From Streptomyces prunicolor NBRC 13075 (GTDB lineage: Bacteria > Actinomycetota > Actinomycetes > Streptomycetales > Streptomycetaceae): 64,000 nt of DNA. Positions within the stretch are counted from its first letter, which is position 1; every line of letters starts with the position of its first letter. The notes beneath the pieces are model-generated. The model ran no database searches, had not been told where the DNA came from, and saw nothing but the letters and a program-made list of their open reading frames with translations. Position numbers and translations under genes: made by a program. The stretch is from the NCBI RefSeq assembly GCF_000367365.1, contig NZ_BARF01000081.1, forward strand, positions 124,001-188,000, read 5' to 3'. Below, piece by piece: positions 1-9,425 of the stretch.

Positions 1-927
1 ACTCGGTTCGTCCTCGATGTCCTCGGTGGGGAACCGCATGATCAGGTAGAAGATCGGGGGCTGGTGCCGCAACGTTTCCTGGATGGCGTCGTCCCATGTG
101 GCGGGACCGGCCAGGATGAGGCGGAGCTGTTCGGGGTGGGTGAGCAGGTTGACGATCGCGTGGTCGAGGGCGTTGACGGTGGTTTCGTGTCCGGCGCCGA
201 TGAACAGCAGGAGTGTGTCGATGAGTTCCTGCTCCGACAGGCGTGTGCCGTCCTGGTCGCGGGCGGCGATCAGGGCGCTGGTGAGGTCATCACCCGGCGT
301 TGCGCGCTTTTCGGCAACCAACTCGCTGAGCAGCGCGTAGATCCCTTGTGCGTGCGCTTCGGCTTCGGTCTCGCTGATGTTGGTGGCGAACAGTCCGCCG
401 ACACAGCGGCGGAAGCCGTCGTGCATCCGTGAGGGGAGACCGAAGAGCTCGCTGATGACCAGCAGCGGTAGCAGGTAGGCGAATTCGGCGCGCAGGTCGG
501 CGGCGCGGCCTGGGGCGGCGGCGAGCTGGTCCAGGAGGCGTGTCGTGATCTGCTCGATGGTGGGTTGCAGATCCGCGACGCGGCCGGGAGTGAACGCCTT
601 CTGCAGCAGGCGACGCAGACGCGTGTGTTCCTCGCCGTAGGCGGTGAGCGCGTTGCGTACCTGTATCCAGGTACGCAACGGCCACTGTTCCGGCATGTGC
701 TCGTTGACAAAGTCAGTGCCGTGTTCGTGGGCGTCCTTGCTGATCTTCGGGTGCCTCAGCAGCCGCTTGATCAGGCCGGCGTCGGTTACTGCCCACGCCA
801 CCACTTGACCAGGAAGTTCCACGGTCGTCGCCGGGCCTTGGGCGCGGAGGAGGGCGGCCTCGGCGTGAAGGTCGGATGCGGTGCCGTCGAGGCGGTAGGG
901 GCAGCGGGCCGAGGAGGCGGTGTCCAT
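1..927 (-). CDS. Cytochrome P450, second P450 of the conservon, 3' end outside window
   Basis: Cytochrome P450 monooxygenase; 309 residues are visible and the C-terminal heme-cysteine region lies beyond the window edge. The I-helix signature GAGHET is near residue 243 and the K-helix ExxR appears as ETLR near residue 280, so the visible part looks catalytically intact. I place the start at the ATG at 927 because GGAG lies just upstream and the reading frame gives a normal P450 N-terminus. This makes the gene overlap the 3' end of the preceding P450 by 142 bp in another frame, implying translational coupling. It is the last visible gene of the cvn operon. Substrate unknown. Confidence 0.85.
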   Translation of the reverse strand, partial: MDTASSARCPYRLDGTASDLHAEAALLRAQGPATTVELPGQVVAWAVTDAGLIKRLLRHPKISKDAHEHGTDFVNEHMPEQWPLRTWIQVRNALTAYGEEHTRLRRLLQKAFTPGRVADLQPTIEQITTRLLDQLAAAPGRAADLRAEFAYLLPLLVISELFGLPSRMHDGFRRCVGGLFATNISETEAEAHAQGIYALLSELVAEKRATPGDDLTSALIAARDQDGTRLSEQELIDTLLLFIGAGHETTVNALDHAIVNLLTHPEQLRLILAGPATWDDAIQETLRHQPPIFYLIMRFPTEDIEDEPS

Positions 928-2213
928 GATTCTCCAGACGTGGCGATGGGCGGGAATATGACGGGAACTGCGGTCCAGCCGCTGTGGAAGGTGCCGGGGC
1001 GTCGTTCCAACTGGTCGACGGGGCATGCGAGTTCCATACCTGGCAGCCGGTCCAGGACGCGCTCGACTGCTACCTCGGTGATGACGCGGGCAATGTCGGG
1101 TGAGGGGCACCCGTGGGCGCCGGCGGAGAAGGCCAGGTGCGCGTCGTTACCGGCGAGATGGGCGTCGGTGAGGTTCAGCGTCGGATCGGTGTTGGCCGCC
1201 GCGAACGAGACCAGGATGGGCACGCCGGCGCGCAACAGAATCCCGTCGTAGACGGTGTCCTGATACGCGTACAGCGGGCAGTAGTTGGCCATGGGAGGAT
1301 CCGTCCACAGGACGTAGTCCAGGGCTCCAACCACGCTCTGCGCCCCGTCGATGACCGACCCGGAAAACCGTTCGTCCGTGAGCATGAGCTTGAGGGCGTT
1401 GCCGATCAGGTTCGTGCTCGGCTCGGTCCCTGCGCCGATGACCAGCAGGATCGTCTGAACCATCTCTGCGTCGGTCAGGCGAGCCGGATGCGCGATCAGC
1501 CACGAGGTGACGTCCGACCCCGGGGAACTGCGCTTGAGGTGGGTCAGGTCTAGACATGCCGCTTCCAGGTCGGCGTTGGCCGCGGCCGCATCCTGGTCAG
1601 TGTCGAAGAGCCTGATCAGACTGCCGACGATGCGGAGCCCGATTTCGGGCGGACAGTCGAACAGTTCGAACAACACCCGCATCGGCAACTCAGCCGCGTA
1701 ACTCCCGACCAAGTCGGCCTTGCCATGGGGAGCAAGGGCGTCGATGAGGGCGTCGGCGATGCGCTTGACGCGAGCCCGAAGCGCGTGCGGATTGATGTGG
1801 GCCAGGCTGTCGATGATCGCGGTGCGCAGGCGAGTGTGTTCCGGGCCGTCCTTCCACAACGCGTTGTCGCGTGCCTGCATCATCATCAACGCGGGGCTGT
1901 CCAGAGGGACTTGTCCCTCGGCCAGCGCCCGCCACCAGCGGGGGTTCTTGGCGAAGTGATGCGGAGTATTGCGCAGCAGGTGTAGCGCCGCGGCGTACGT
2001 CGTCGTGATCAGTCCGAACACGCCAGGAGAGAGCTCTATCGGAGCGATCGATCCCATCGAACGCAACACCCTGTAGGTGTCCTGCGGACGGGCGGAGAAC
2101 TGCGGTCCGTACAGAGGCACCGGCCGCCCGCCTGGAGCAGGTGGTCGAGGCCCGGCTTCATGCGCAGGGCAGCCGGGCGGGGGCACCGTGCCCTGCTGCG
2201 TCGGATGGGTCAT
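786..2213 (-). CDS. cvnE: Conservon cytochrome P450 (CvnE-type) with degenerate K-helix motif
   Basis: 475-residue P450-fold protein. It follows the conservon GTPase gene with a 4-bp overlap, the standard position of CvnE. The I-helix has GAGTEPS and the heme loop FSAGAHGC keeps the proximal cysteine. The K-helix ExxR, normally nearly invariant, reads DYVLW at the expected place before TDPP, so both the Glu and the Arg are lost. Enzymatic activity is therefore doubtful, and a structural or regulatory role in the conservon complex is possible. The last ~47 codons form a proline-rich tail overlapping the second P450 gene. Confidence 0.85.
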   Translation of the reverse strand: MTHPTQQGTVPPPGCPAHEAGPRPPAPGGRPVPLYGPQFSARPQDTYRVLRSMGSIAPIELSPGVFGLITTTYAAALHLLRNTPHHFAKNPRWWRALAEGQVPLDSPALMMMQARDNALWKDGPEHTRLRTAIIDSLAHINPHALRARVKRIADALIDALAPHGKADLVGSYAAELPMRVLFELFDCPPEIGLRIVGSLIRLFDTDQDAAAANADLEAACLDLTHLKRSSPGSDVTSWLIAHPARLTDAEMVQTILLVIGAGTEPSTNLIGNALKLMLTDERFSGSVIDGAQSVVGALDYVLWTDPPMANYCPLYAYQDTVYDGILLRAGVPILVSFAAANTDPTLNLTDAHLAGNDAHLAFSAGAHGCPSPDIARVITEVAVERVLDRLPGMELACPVDQLERRPGTFHSGWTAVPVIFPPIATSGESWTPPPRPAAPTASTAPHPTFTPRPPSSAPKARRRPWNFLVKWWRGQ

Positions 2214-2803
2214 GCGGACTCCAATGCGTCGGAGGTCATCAGGTACTCCACAAGGTCAGCCAGGGCCTGGGCGGCCGAGTGCCGGTCCCGGGCGTCGCAG
2301 GTGACCAGCGGCGTCTTCGGGGCCAGGTCGAGGGCTTCGCGCAGGTCAGGCTCGGGGTGGAAGGGGGAGTCGGGGAAGGCGTTGATGGCCACCGCGTAGC
2401 GCAGCCCCATCTCCTCGACCAAGGTGAGAGATTCGAACGACTCGGCGAGGAAGCGTGTGTCGGCCAGCACGAGGGCGCCCAACGCCCCCACCGCGGTCTC
2501 GCGCCAGACGTTGCGGAACCGCTCCTGTCCCGGGGCGCCGAACAGGAAAAGAACCAGGTCCTCGCCGATGGTCAGTCGGCCCCAGTCCAGTCCGACCGTC
2601 GTCGTGGACTTACCCGGCCGGCCGCGCAGGTCGTCCACCCCGACGCTTGCCTCCGTCATCAACTCCTCTGTACGCAGCGGCCTGACCTCCGAGATGGCGG
2701 AGACCAAGGTGGTCTTCCCAACGCCGAACGGTCCGGCCACCACGATCTTGACCAACTGCGTACCCGTGGCGAGGTAGCGGCGGTCAGAGGGCTCTGAGGG
2801 CAT
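2210..2803 (-). CDS. cvnD: Conservon small GTPase-like ATP/GTP-binding protein
   Basis: 197-residue CvnD-type small GTPase. Walker A GPFGVGKT is at residues 24-31 and a G3-like FGAPGQERF is near residues 88-96, as in Ras/Arf-like bacterial GTPases. In conservons this protein works with CvnA, CvnB and CvnC in a membrane-associated assembly likened to eukaryotic G-protein signalling. It overlaps cvnC by 20 bp upstream and cvnE by 4 bp downstream, consistent with one polycistronic message. Confidence 0.92.
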   Translation of the reverse strand: MPSEPSDRRYLATGTQLVKIVVAGPFGVGKTTLVSAISEVRPLRTEELMTEASVGVDDLRGRPGKSTTTVGLDWGRLTIGEDLVLFLFGAPGQERFRNVWRETAVGALGALVLADTRFLAESFESLTLVEEMGLRYAVAINAFPDSPFHPEPDLREALDLAPKTPLVTCDARDRHSAAQALADLVEYLMTSDALESA

Positions 2804-3137
2804 CTCTCACTCTCTCCAGCAGATGGTCTTCCGGTCGAACAGCTCTCGGAATGGGCTTTCGGGTCATCAGGTGCCCGCTGGCTACGAGGTCGGCGACCAA
2901 GACCTTGGTGACGCCGATCGGCAGCTGCAGCGCGTTGGCGGCGTCCACCAACGCCAGCAGGCCGTTCTCACACAGGTCCACCAGCTGTCGCTGTTCCGGA
3001 CTCAGCCCTTCGACCGGCAGTTCGCCCGGCGCATGCAGGACCGTCAGCACGTCGAACAAGTGACGACTGGCGCGCGTCCGTCCGCCTGTTGCCATGTAGG
3101 GACGGATTAGCGGCGGCCTGCGCCGGGGTTCGGTCAT
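2784..3137 (-). CDS. cvnC: Conservon DUF742 protein
   Basis: 117-residue DUF742 protein. It opens with RRRPPLIRPYMATGGRT, typical of the family, and has a winged-helix-like middle (LPIGVTKVLVADLVASGHL). It sits between the roadblock protein and the GTPase, the fixed conservon order. It overlaps cvnB by 4 bp (ATGA) and cvnD by 20 bp. Its likely role is a partner or adaptor of the CvnB/CvnD switch. Confidence 0.92.
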   Translation of the reverse strand: MTEPRRRPPLIRPYMATGGRTRASRHLFDVLTVLHAPGELPVEGLSPEQRQLVDLCENGLLALVDAANALQLPIGVTKVLVADLVASGHLMTRKPIPRAVRPEDHLLERVRDALRAL

Positions 3138-3628
3138 GACACGCTGCCGCCGACGTCCTGGCGCGCTGTGGTGCCCAGCACGTTGCCGACCGACTGCACC
3201 AGGTCCTGGCTCCAGGTACCTACCTGCTGGAGGTTGACGTCGAAGCCTGTTGCGATCCCCAAGAAGGTGCCTTGACCGGCACTTTCGACCAGTACGTACC
3301 CCTCGTCGAACTCGACCAGTGTCCGGCGCCAGTGTCCGCCGTCGAAATGCTCCGGGGCTACGGGATTCCCATTTCGGGCGACTGCGTCTCCCTCCGGGAC
3401 AACGAATTCGCTGGTGCCGCGGCTACTGGACTGCACCGCGGTGCAGGCCGCCGCCATCCGCTGAGCCATGTCCAGAGGAAGTCCCTCTGTCCGTGCCCGC
3501 AGCAGCCCGTCCGCCGTCAGGAGGATCACCCCGCTTACGTGCGGGACACGCTGCAGTGCTTGGTCGAGGAGGAAGTCGACCTTGCCGAAGTCGACCAGTC
3601 CAGGGTTGAGCCGGATGCCAGTGTCCAT
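3134..3628 (-). CDS. cvnB: Conservon roadblock/LC7 domain protein
   Basis: 164-residue roadblock/LC7 protein. The core (LDQALQRVPHVSGVILLTADGL onward) matches the family fold used by MglB-like GTPase-activating partners. It is the second gene of the conservon, 6 bp downstream of cvnA and overlapping cvnC by 4 bp. It is expected to modulate the CvnD nucleotide cycle. The C-terminal ~30 residues are low in recognisable motif. Confidence 0.9.
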   Translation of the reverse strand: MDTGIRLNPGLVDFGKVDFLLDQALQRVPHVSGVILLTADGLLRARTEGLPLDMAQRMAAACTAVQSSSRGTSEFVVPEGDAVARNGNPVAPEHFDGGHWRRTLVEFDEGYVLVESAGQGTFLGIATGFDVNLQQVGTWSQDLVQSVGNVLGTTARQDVGGSVS

Positions 3629-3634
3629 GTCACG

Positions 3635-4894
3635 TCACCTGTCGTTGCTGTCAGAGAGTGGGGAGGAGACGCCGGCACGCCGCCCGGCGCGAGTGCCGCT
3701 CTGGAAAGCGCCCAAGCGGCTTCCGGCTTCCTGGGCGTCGATGCGCGGGGGTTCCTGCTGCCCGACCTGTTGGACAGCAGGTCCGCTGATTGCCGTTGCC
3801 CGGGTGCGCTGCGGTAGCCCAGTCGCGGATGAGGTGGGAGGCGGAGGGAGGACCGCCGTCTGCCGGATGACCCGGGGGTCGCGTTTCTCGGGCCGCGTCA
3901 GCAGATTGGTGGGCACGAAGACCGTGGCGCTCAGGCCACCTGAGGAGGACTGACCGTTGAGGTGGGCGGAAAACCCGTAGCTCTCGGACAGCGCGGCGAT
4001 GGCGGCGAAGCCAATCCGAGGCGGGTCTCCCAGCCGGGTGATGTCCACCGGCCGATCTCCTCTGAGAGTCGCACCGGCCGAGGCGAGTTGATGGTCAGTC
4101 ATGCCGATGCCGGCGTCGCTGACGGTGATGGACACGCCGTTGTAGGCGGTCAGGATGTCGACCCATACCGGTGCGTTCGGCTCCGACTTGTTGAGCGCGT
4201 TCTCCAGGATCTCAGCAAGTGAGATCACCACGGCCTCGACGGCCTGCGCGGTTACCGCGATCTCCTCGTTCTCGGCGTAACGCACACGGGTGTAGTCGCC
4301 GATCTTGGTGATGGCACCGCGGACCACCTCGGTCAGTGTGGCCACATTCCGCTGCCGCCCGACCCACTTACCGCACAACACCAAGATCGCCTGTGTCTTG
4401 CGGGCCATCTGAGCATTGAGATGATCCAGCGTGAATAGGTCTCCGAGCACGTCCGGATGCTCGTGGTCATCCTGCATCCGGCGCAGTTCGATCTCCTGCT
4501 CGCCGATCAGGCTCTGGACCTTGCCGATGATCCCAGCCAGCGTGTCGCGGACGGCGTGGTCCGCCTTCCGGCGGCTCTCGACGAGCATGTTCTCGAAGGC
4601 CCGGAGGACGCTCTCGGCGCTGTCGGCGAACGGGGTACCCAACAACTGCTGGTCTCGCAGACCCGGCACTGCACGTGACTGCACCAGCAGGCTCTCCGTA
4701 AGTGCGGGAAGACGATCCGAAATCAAATATCGAAGTTCGTCTTCGCGGCTCCTGATGCCCGCCTTGAGGGACTCCACCTGGGCACGGGCACGCTTGCTGA
4801 TCTGCTGCTGACGTACCAAAAGCACCAGCAGCATCAGGCACATGACACCCAGGCACAGTGCGATGGCTATCTCTCGTGTCATCAAAACCTTCAT
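3635..4894 (-). CDS. cvnA: Conservon sensor histidine kinase-like ATPase
   Basis: 419-residue membrane-anchored kinase-like protein. One N-terminal transmembrane helix spans about residues 9-27 and is followed by a coiled-coil linker. H158 lies in LDHLNAQMAR, resembling a histidine-kinase H-box. The HATPase_c domain has an N-box EILENALNKS near 228-237 and a G-box DAGIGM at 260-265. The C-terminal ~80 residues are proline/arginine-rich and probably disordered. It is the first gene of the operon; cvnB starts 6 bp after its stop. Confidence 0.92.
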   Translation of the reverse strand: MKVLMTREIAIALCLGVMCLMLLVLLVRQQQISKRARAQVESLKAGIRSREDELRYLISDRLPALTESLLVQSRAVPGLRDQQLLGTPFADSAESVLRAFENMLVESRRKADHAVRDTLAGIIGKVQSLIGEQEIELRRMQDDHEHPDVLGDLFTLDHLNAQMARKTQAILVLCGKWVGRQRNVATLTEVVRGAITKIGDYTRVRYAENEEIAVTAQAVEAVVISLAEILENALNKSEPNAPVWVDILTAYNGVSITVSDAGIGMTDHQLASAGATLRGDRPVDITRLGDPPRIGFAAIAALSESYGFSAHLNGQSSSGGLSATVFVPTNLLTRPEKRDPRVIRQTAVLPPPPTSSATGLPQRTRATAISGPAVQQVGQQEPPRIDAQEAGSRLGAFQSGTRAGRRAGVSSPLSDSNDR

Positions 4895-5286
4895 GTGAAA
4901 CGGCAGCAGGACGGGAAGGCGAGGTCGCCGGGGCGGAGGTCGGATCTCCGGATCGGGGGAAACCGGTAGAACCCGGGCTCGCCCCGGCGACCAGTCGGAA
5001 GGCGGCAGCGCTCAACATCTGGCGCGTGCCGAGCAGCAGCGGACAACCACCGCGCATGGACGCCCGGCGTCCCGGGCGGTCGATCGGGCCGCAGGCGCGA
5101 CGAGGCCTCGGTGGACGTCCCGTGCTCCGGCGACAGTGCTCGCGAGTTGCACACGAAACGTGCGTGGCCCCGGTCGTGCAGCGGGACATCGCCCGCGTGG
5201 TGCCGCATGCCCGCAGTAGCCCCGGGCTCACGCGGGACGCAGGCGCGGATCCGAACGTCAGGGCGAAGAGGGGAAGGCCAGGCATG
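4895..5286. other. Intergenic region upstream of the conservon
   Basis: Gene-free stretch of about 390 bp between the conservon and the next minus-strand gene. Open frames here have no family features and overlap on both strands. It should contain the cvn operon promoter, but I cannot pick a convincing -35/-10 pair. Confidence 0.4.
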
Positions 5287-5913
5287 TCAGAGGCCCTCCT
5301 CGTCGCGGGAAGCTAGGCCCTCGGAGGCGCGTGGTGTCTGAGACCCGCTTGTGCCATCTGGCACGAACCGCTCCCGGGACTTGGCCACGCGCCGGACACG
5401 CAGGCCCTGCCGCAGGGCGGGCACAAGGTCCTCTCCGCGGCGCAGGGCGATGGGCTGCACTTGCCCGCGGACCCAGGGAGCCGTGTCCCAGCGTGTGCCG
5501 GGGGAAGGCGGGATCACCAACCAGGAGTCGCTGCCTGCGTGGACACTGAGACGCTCGTCGCACGTGGCGAGGGCCGGCCCGCTTCCCGGGGCGACCAGTA
5601 GCGTGACCGTGTTTGGTGCAGAGGCGGTGAACGACGGGGTGTCCGGACCCCCTTCGAACGCAGTTAGTGCCGCGTGACCCAGTGGGCCTGGCAGCGTCAC
5701 GGCGTCGAAGTCCACGCAACGGCAGGCAATTGCAGGATGTTGCTCAATGTTGAGAGCGCCGAGCACTTCGTCGGATACGGGAGTGACCAACCCTCCGGGC
5801 AGGGCCATCTCAGTCGAATCGCCGCTGGCTAGATATCCGAGTGACCAGCCCAGGACTTCCCGGTAGATCCGCATGAGAGTCGGGGTATCGAGGTGGTGCA
5901 GGCCCTCTGGCAT
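5287..5913 (-). CDS. Hypothetical protein, 208 aa
   Basis: Function not recognised. The start is set at the ATG at 5913 because AGGGGG precedes it and the protein begins cleanly with MPEGLHHLDTPTLMRIYREVLGW; the frame stays open further upstream but without family character. The central part (TVTLLVAPGSG, then SWLVIPPSPGTRWDTAPW) weakly recalls the N-terminal half of Streptomyces DNA primase/polymerase-like proteins, but I would not assign that. It lies upstream of the conservon on the same strand, about 390 bp away. Confidence 0.6.
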   Translation of the reverse strand: MPEGLHHLDTPTLMRIYREVLGWSLGYLASGDSTEMALPGGLVTPVSDEVLGALNIEQHPAIACRCVDFDAVTLPGPLGHAALTAFEGGPDTPSFTASAPNTVTLLVAPGSGPALATCDERLSVHAGSDSWLVIPPSPGTRWDTAPWVRGQVQPIALRRGEDLVPALRQGLRVRRVAKSRERFVPDGTSGSQTPRASEGLASRDEEGL

Positions 5914-6570
5914 TCGTCCCCCTACTCTTTTTGATGCGAGGCCGGATTCTGGGCGGCATGGCCGCACGCGCCGCTCCGAGTGGAACCGTCGGTGTGCGTG
6001 TGGCAACCGTAGGTGCCGTTCGGTGGACGGATGGAACAAAATGTTCCACCTCGTTGAGGGCCCAGCGGACTTCGCTCCTTGGCTGCTGGCATGCCGTGCC
6101 GGCAACGAACCGGAAGGTGGGCAGGGAGTGCGCATCGCCGATGACCTCCAGCCCGGTATGCCGGAAGTGGGTGCCTTCGCGTGGTGACGCGTTCTCCGCT
6201 GTCGGCGGATGTCCAGACGGACGCGTCGAACAACTCGGACCCACGAGGCAAGCGCTGGGGGTGAAATGGCCCGGATATCCTGCCGGGCGGCCGGGGCTCA
6301 CGGCGCGTGCTGAAATCTGAAGCAATTACCCGGTAGGTCCACGGGCTGCGAGGGTGGCCTGCCCACGCCCGATGCCGGGGCCCTGGCCGGAACCGGTGGA
6401 GTTTCGCGGGAACGCAAGGCAGGGGATCGTCAGTCAGTGCTCAGGCCTGTTCCGCAACGAGCTCGGACGGGATCCGGGAGCGCAAGGAGCAGGTCGCTTA
6501 CACCTGTCGCTGCAGAGGTCATGACCCCGTGCGGCCGGGGATCAGCGGTATCGCGAGGCGGGGTAGGTGA
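5914..6570. other. Gene-free region between unknown protein and XRE gene
   Basis: About 650 bp in which all open frames are low-complexity Arg/Pro/Gly-rich shadows. No RNA gene, repeat or clear promoter is seen. Confidence 0.4.
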
Positions 6571-7785
6571 CTACCTCAAGCCGAGTCGCTCCGCCAGGCC
6601 GGCGATGCCGTCATCCACGGAGCGGTTTGTCCGGATGATGTCCGAAACGATCTGTCGTCCTTCTGGATTGAAGGCAATCGTTTCCTTAGAAGCCCTCTCC
6701 GATGCCAGCAGAGCTCCACGGACAGATTCGTGATCCCCTGCCTGAAAATGGCTGCGCGCTAGATCAATGAAGTGTTGCGCTCGACGGTTGGTGGACGGAA
6801 TATCCCGGGGGTTCAACTGGGCGGCACTGGCAACAGCAGCAGAACTTCTACCACACTCGACATTCACTGCTACGGCATAAATACCGACGTTGGTCGCGCC
6901 GAACATGGTTTGCATATCGACGTGCCCGCCAATATTCGTCGCAATCCGGTCTGCCGCTTCCCAGTGGCGCCAGGCGTCCCCGGCTCGGCGGTCGCCCGCA
7001 GCACCCATGGCGGCGAAAAGGAGGAGAGCTCCGCGCAGTGACTGCTCGTCGACGGAGACAGGCCGCGCGACGTGATGGAGCGCGGCGAGGGCTGTCTCTT
7101 CTGCATCCTGCGGCTGCTGAGCCGTGAGAGAAGTCATCGCCGAGCCCCAGCCGGCCAGCGCCATGAGGTATGCGTCCTCCGATGTGACCGCGGCCGACAA
7201 CGCTCGGTCCGTGAATTTCGCGGCCAGTTCCATTGCCCGCACTCCGTAGGCGTAGCGCTGGCCGAGCAGGTGGACGCTAGTCGCGATCGCGTACGCCCTG
7301 CGGCGCTGCGTGCCGGAAGACGTCCGGGTCAAGGCGGTGGCGTCCCGCAGCAGGCCCGGAAGTAGCAACCCGAGTTGCGTATTCTGCGTGCGCGACACGT
7401 GCCAGGCATCCCAGGCGTGCCGGATTCGGCGCTCCAGACTTGCAGCCGAACCCGGTGGTTCTTCCGGGGCCGACGCCAGCAGGGCGTTGGTCAGTGCCTT
7501 GCGTACTTCCGGGACAGCGGGGTGTTCGGGCATGTCCAGGGCAGTGGCACTGAAACGGCGCCCAACGAGCGAACTGAGGTCGGCGATCCGTAGAGCCCTG
7601 GCGAGATCGATCAGGTTGTCCAGGCGAAGGGCCCCGCGCCCCTCCTGTTCGAGCAGGCTCAGCCACCGTTCGGTATGGCCCACCAGTGTGGACAGTTCCC
7701 GCCGAGACAGCCCGCGTCGGCGCCGGTGCCACTCCACTCTGGTGCCGATCAGCCCGGCGAGGTCGTCACCAGCAGACTCCGGCAT
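6571..7785 (-). CDS. XRE-family transcriptional regulator with TPR-like C-terminus
   Basis: 404-residue regulator. An N-terminal helix-turn-helix of the XRE/Cro type spans roughly residues 10-65 (RRGLSRRELSTLVGHTERWLSLLEQ). A long alpha-helical C-terminal region rich in Ala and Leu follows and resembles the tetratricopeptide sensor part of Streptomyces XRE regulators. It is divergent from the flavoprotein gene at 7895 with a ~110-bp shared intergenic region, so it may control that gene and itself. Confidence 0.8.
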   Translation of the reverse strand: MPESAGDDLAGLIGTRVEWHRRRRGLSRRELSTLVGHTERWLSLLEQEGRGALRLDNLIDLARALRIADLSSLVGRRFSATALDMPEHPAVPEVRKALTNALLASAPEEPPGSAASLERRIRHAWDAWHVSRTQNTQLGLLLPGLLRDATALTRTSSGTQRRRAYAIATSVHLLGQRYAYGVRAMELAAKFTDRALSAAVTSEDAYLMALAGWGSAMTSLTAQQPQDAEETALAALHHVARPVSVDEQSLRGALLLFAAMGAAGDRRAGDAWRHWEAADRIATNIGGHVDMQTMFGATNVGIYAVAVNVECGRSSAAVASAAQLNPRDIPSTNRRAQHFIDLARSHFQAGDHESVRGALLASERASKETIAFNPEGRQIVSDIIRTNRSVDDGIAGLAERLGLR

Positions 7786-7894
7786 CCGCCTCCACCCCCG
7801 TGAAAGAATCAGGGCCCGGCTTTGTCGCGCTCAGGTGGTTGCGAGGCATCTGGCCGGGCGTGACCGTGGTTCCGGAGAGAGCGGAGAAGGCAAC

Positions 7895-8455
7895 GTGGGT
7901 TCGGTGGAGGTCAAGCGACTCGTGCTGTACATCGTGGCGTGCGGCGGCTACCCGGCCCAGGACCTTCCCACGCTGGTGGAGTGGGCCCAGGGCGAGGGCT
8001 GGGAGGTCTGCGTGATCGCAACGCCCAAAGGGCTTGATTTCCTCGACATACCGAGGTTGCGCGAGCTGACTGGCCATCCGGTCCGGTACGACTACAAACA
8101 GCCGGACGAGCCCGATGTGCTTCCGCAGGCAGACGCGTTCGTGATTGCCCCTGGCACCTTCAACAGCACCAACAAGCTCGCCGCCGGCATTTCGGACACG
8201 TTGGCCCTCGGCCTCGTCAACGAGGCCATCGGGTTCGGGAAGCCGGTGATCGCCGTGCCCTGGCCCAACCGGGTACTGGCGCAGCGACTCCCGTTCCGAA
8301 ACAGCGTCGAGACCCTCAGCCGTGAAGGTGTCTCTCTCATCCTGGACTACGAGAGTCTGCCGGAGCCGGGATCGGGACAGAGCGGGGCCAGCACCTTCCC
8401 ATGGAGCCAGATCCACGAGGAACTCGCGAACGTACGTCGCGACCTCGTGGCCTGA
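7895..8455 (+). CDS. Flavoprotein of the phosphopantothenoylcysteine decarboxylase family
   Basis: 186-residue HFCD-type flavoprotein. The N-terminal Rossmann segment VKRLVLYIVACGGYPAQ, the middle ADAFVIAPGTFNSTNKLAAG and the GKPVIAVPWPN strand match the flavin-binding family that includes CoaC, EpiD and Dfp. I choose GTG at 7895 because GGAGAAGG lies 5 bp upstream; an in-frame extension to 7310 overlaps the divergent regulator and is not coding. The short length suggests a stand-alone flavoprotein. Substrate unknown. Confidence 0.8.
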   Translation: MGSVEVKRLVLYIVACGGYPAQDLPTLVEWAQGEGWEVCVIATPKGLDFLDIPRLRELTGHPVRYDYKQPDEPDVLPQADAFVIAPGTFNSTNKLAAGISDTLALGLVNEAIGFGKPVIAVPWPNRVLAQRLPFRNSVETLSREGVSLILDYESLPEPGSGQSGASTFPWSQIHEELANVRRDLVA

Positions 8456-8550
8456 GGGGCAGACGCGTCCGCTGTGCATACTCCGGCTGACGGCACTCCA
8501 AGAGGCCAGCTGGCGAACGTCGGTGGAGGCGACGACCATCCGCGACCCGT

Positions 8551-9006
8551 TCACGGTTGAGTCAGGCGCAGAACCGCCCACACGATTCTGCCGCCACCGT
8601 CCTTGGCCGGACCGACCCCCCAGCGATCCGACACACCCTTCACGAGCATCAGCCCGCGGCCGCCCCCCTCATCGAGCGTTGCCTTTCGCGCGCTGGGGGT
8701 GGAATGGCCGCCCCCCTCATCCGAGACTTTGATCAACAGCAGATCCGGCGCAACGCCCAGACCGCAGGTGATCTCCTCGCTCGTCGTATGGATGAGCGCG
8801 TTGGTGAACAACTCGCTCATCACCAGGGCCGCGGTGTCGCAGTCATCGAGGCCGATGCCCCACTTGCCGAACTGCTCCCGCACGTTCCGGCGGGCTTCGC
8901 GCACGGCCAGGCCGTCGGCCGGCAGGAGGAAGGCGGCGCAACGCGCTTCGGCGCCGAGGTCGGGGGGTGTTGTTCCCAAAGCGGGTGCGTCGTAGGTCAT
9001 GGTCAC
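8551..9006 (-). CDS. ATP-binding protein, anti-sigma factor (RsbW-like) family
   Basis: 151-residue HATPase_c protein of the anti-sigma-factor serine kinase type common in Streptomyces. ALVMSELFTNALIHT is the N-box region and SDEGGG the G1-like loop, followed by GGRGLMLVKGVSDRWG. A GTG start at 9006 has AGGA upstream; an ATG two codons later (9000) is an alternative. It is a single minus-strand gene divergent from the XRE/DUF397 operon, and its partner sigma or anti-anti-sigma factor is not in the window. Confidence 0.85.
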   Translation of the reverse strand: MTMTYDAPALGTTPPDLGAEARCAAFLLPADGLAVREARRNVREQFGKWGIGLDDCDTAALVMSELFTNALIHTTSEEITCGLGVAPDLLLIKVSDEGGGHSTPSARKATLDEGGGRGLMLVKGVSDRWGVGPAKDGGGRIVWAVLRLTQP

Positions 9007-9324
9007 GGCCAGTTCCTAGCGGTGGGGGGACGGTTGCACGTGACCGCGAGCTGTGAGGACTGCGTCTGTAACTCGGCCTTGGGACGTTGAGAGGCCAACC
9101 AGCCTCGGCAGCCGAAGAGTTCGGGCGCATCGCGTCGGGGAGCACTACGCGACGCCGTGCCGGGGTGATGACTCTTGCCGTAGGCGCGCGGCGCGGCGTC
9201 TGCGGAGCGGGCCACATAGCGCCGAGAGCCCCGGTCGCGCGAGGCCAGCGTCAGCCGTCGTACACGGGTGAGCTTGGTCACCCGCGACACTATGCTCGTC
9301 ACATCGAGCAATTGGCAAGCCCCA

Positions 9325-9341
9325 CTATGCAGGTTGCATAG
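9325..9341. promoter_or_regulatory. Palindromic operator candidate
   Basis: CTATGCA, GGT, TGCATAG: a perfect 7-bp inverted repeat with a 3-bp centre, about 85 bp upstream of the XRE gene start and within the 9007-9425 divergent intergenic region. It is a plausible autoregulatory site for the downstream XRE protein. The rest of this 419-bp region shows no gene. Confidence 0.5.
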
Positions 9342-9425
9342 TCAGGTGATGCAGTCTGTTCGGCGCGTCGGTGCCATGGCACACTGCATCCGAGGTCGGG
9401 TGTTCGAGGAAGCAGAGGAGGCGAC

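Noticed and set aside
7310..7894. N-terminal extension of the flavoprotein
   Set aside because: It overlaps the divergent XRE gene antisense and is Arg/Ser-rich; GTG 7895 has a proper ribosome site.
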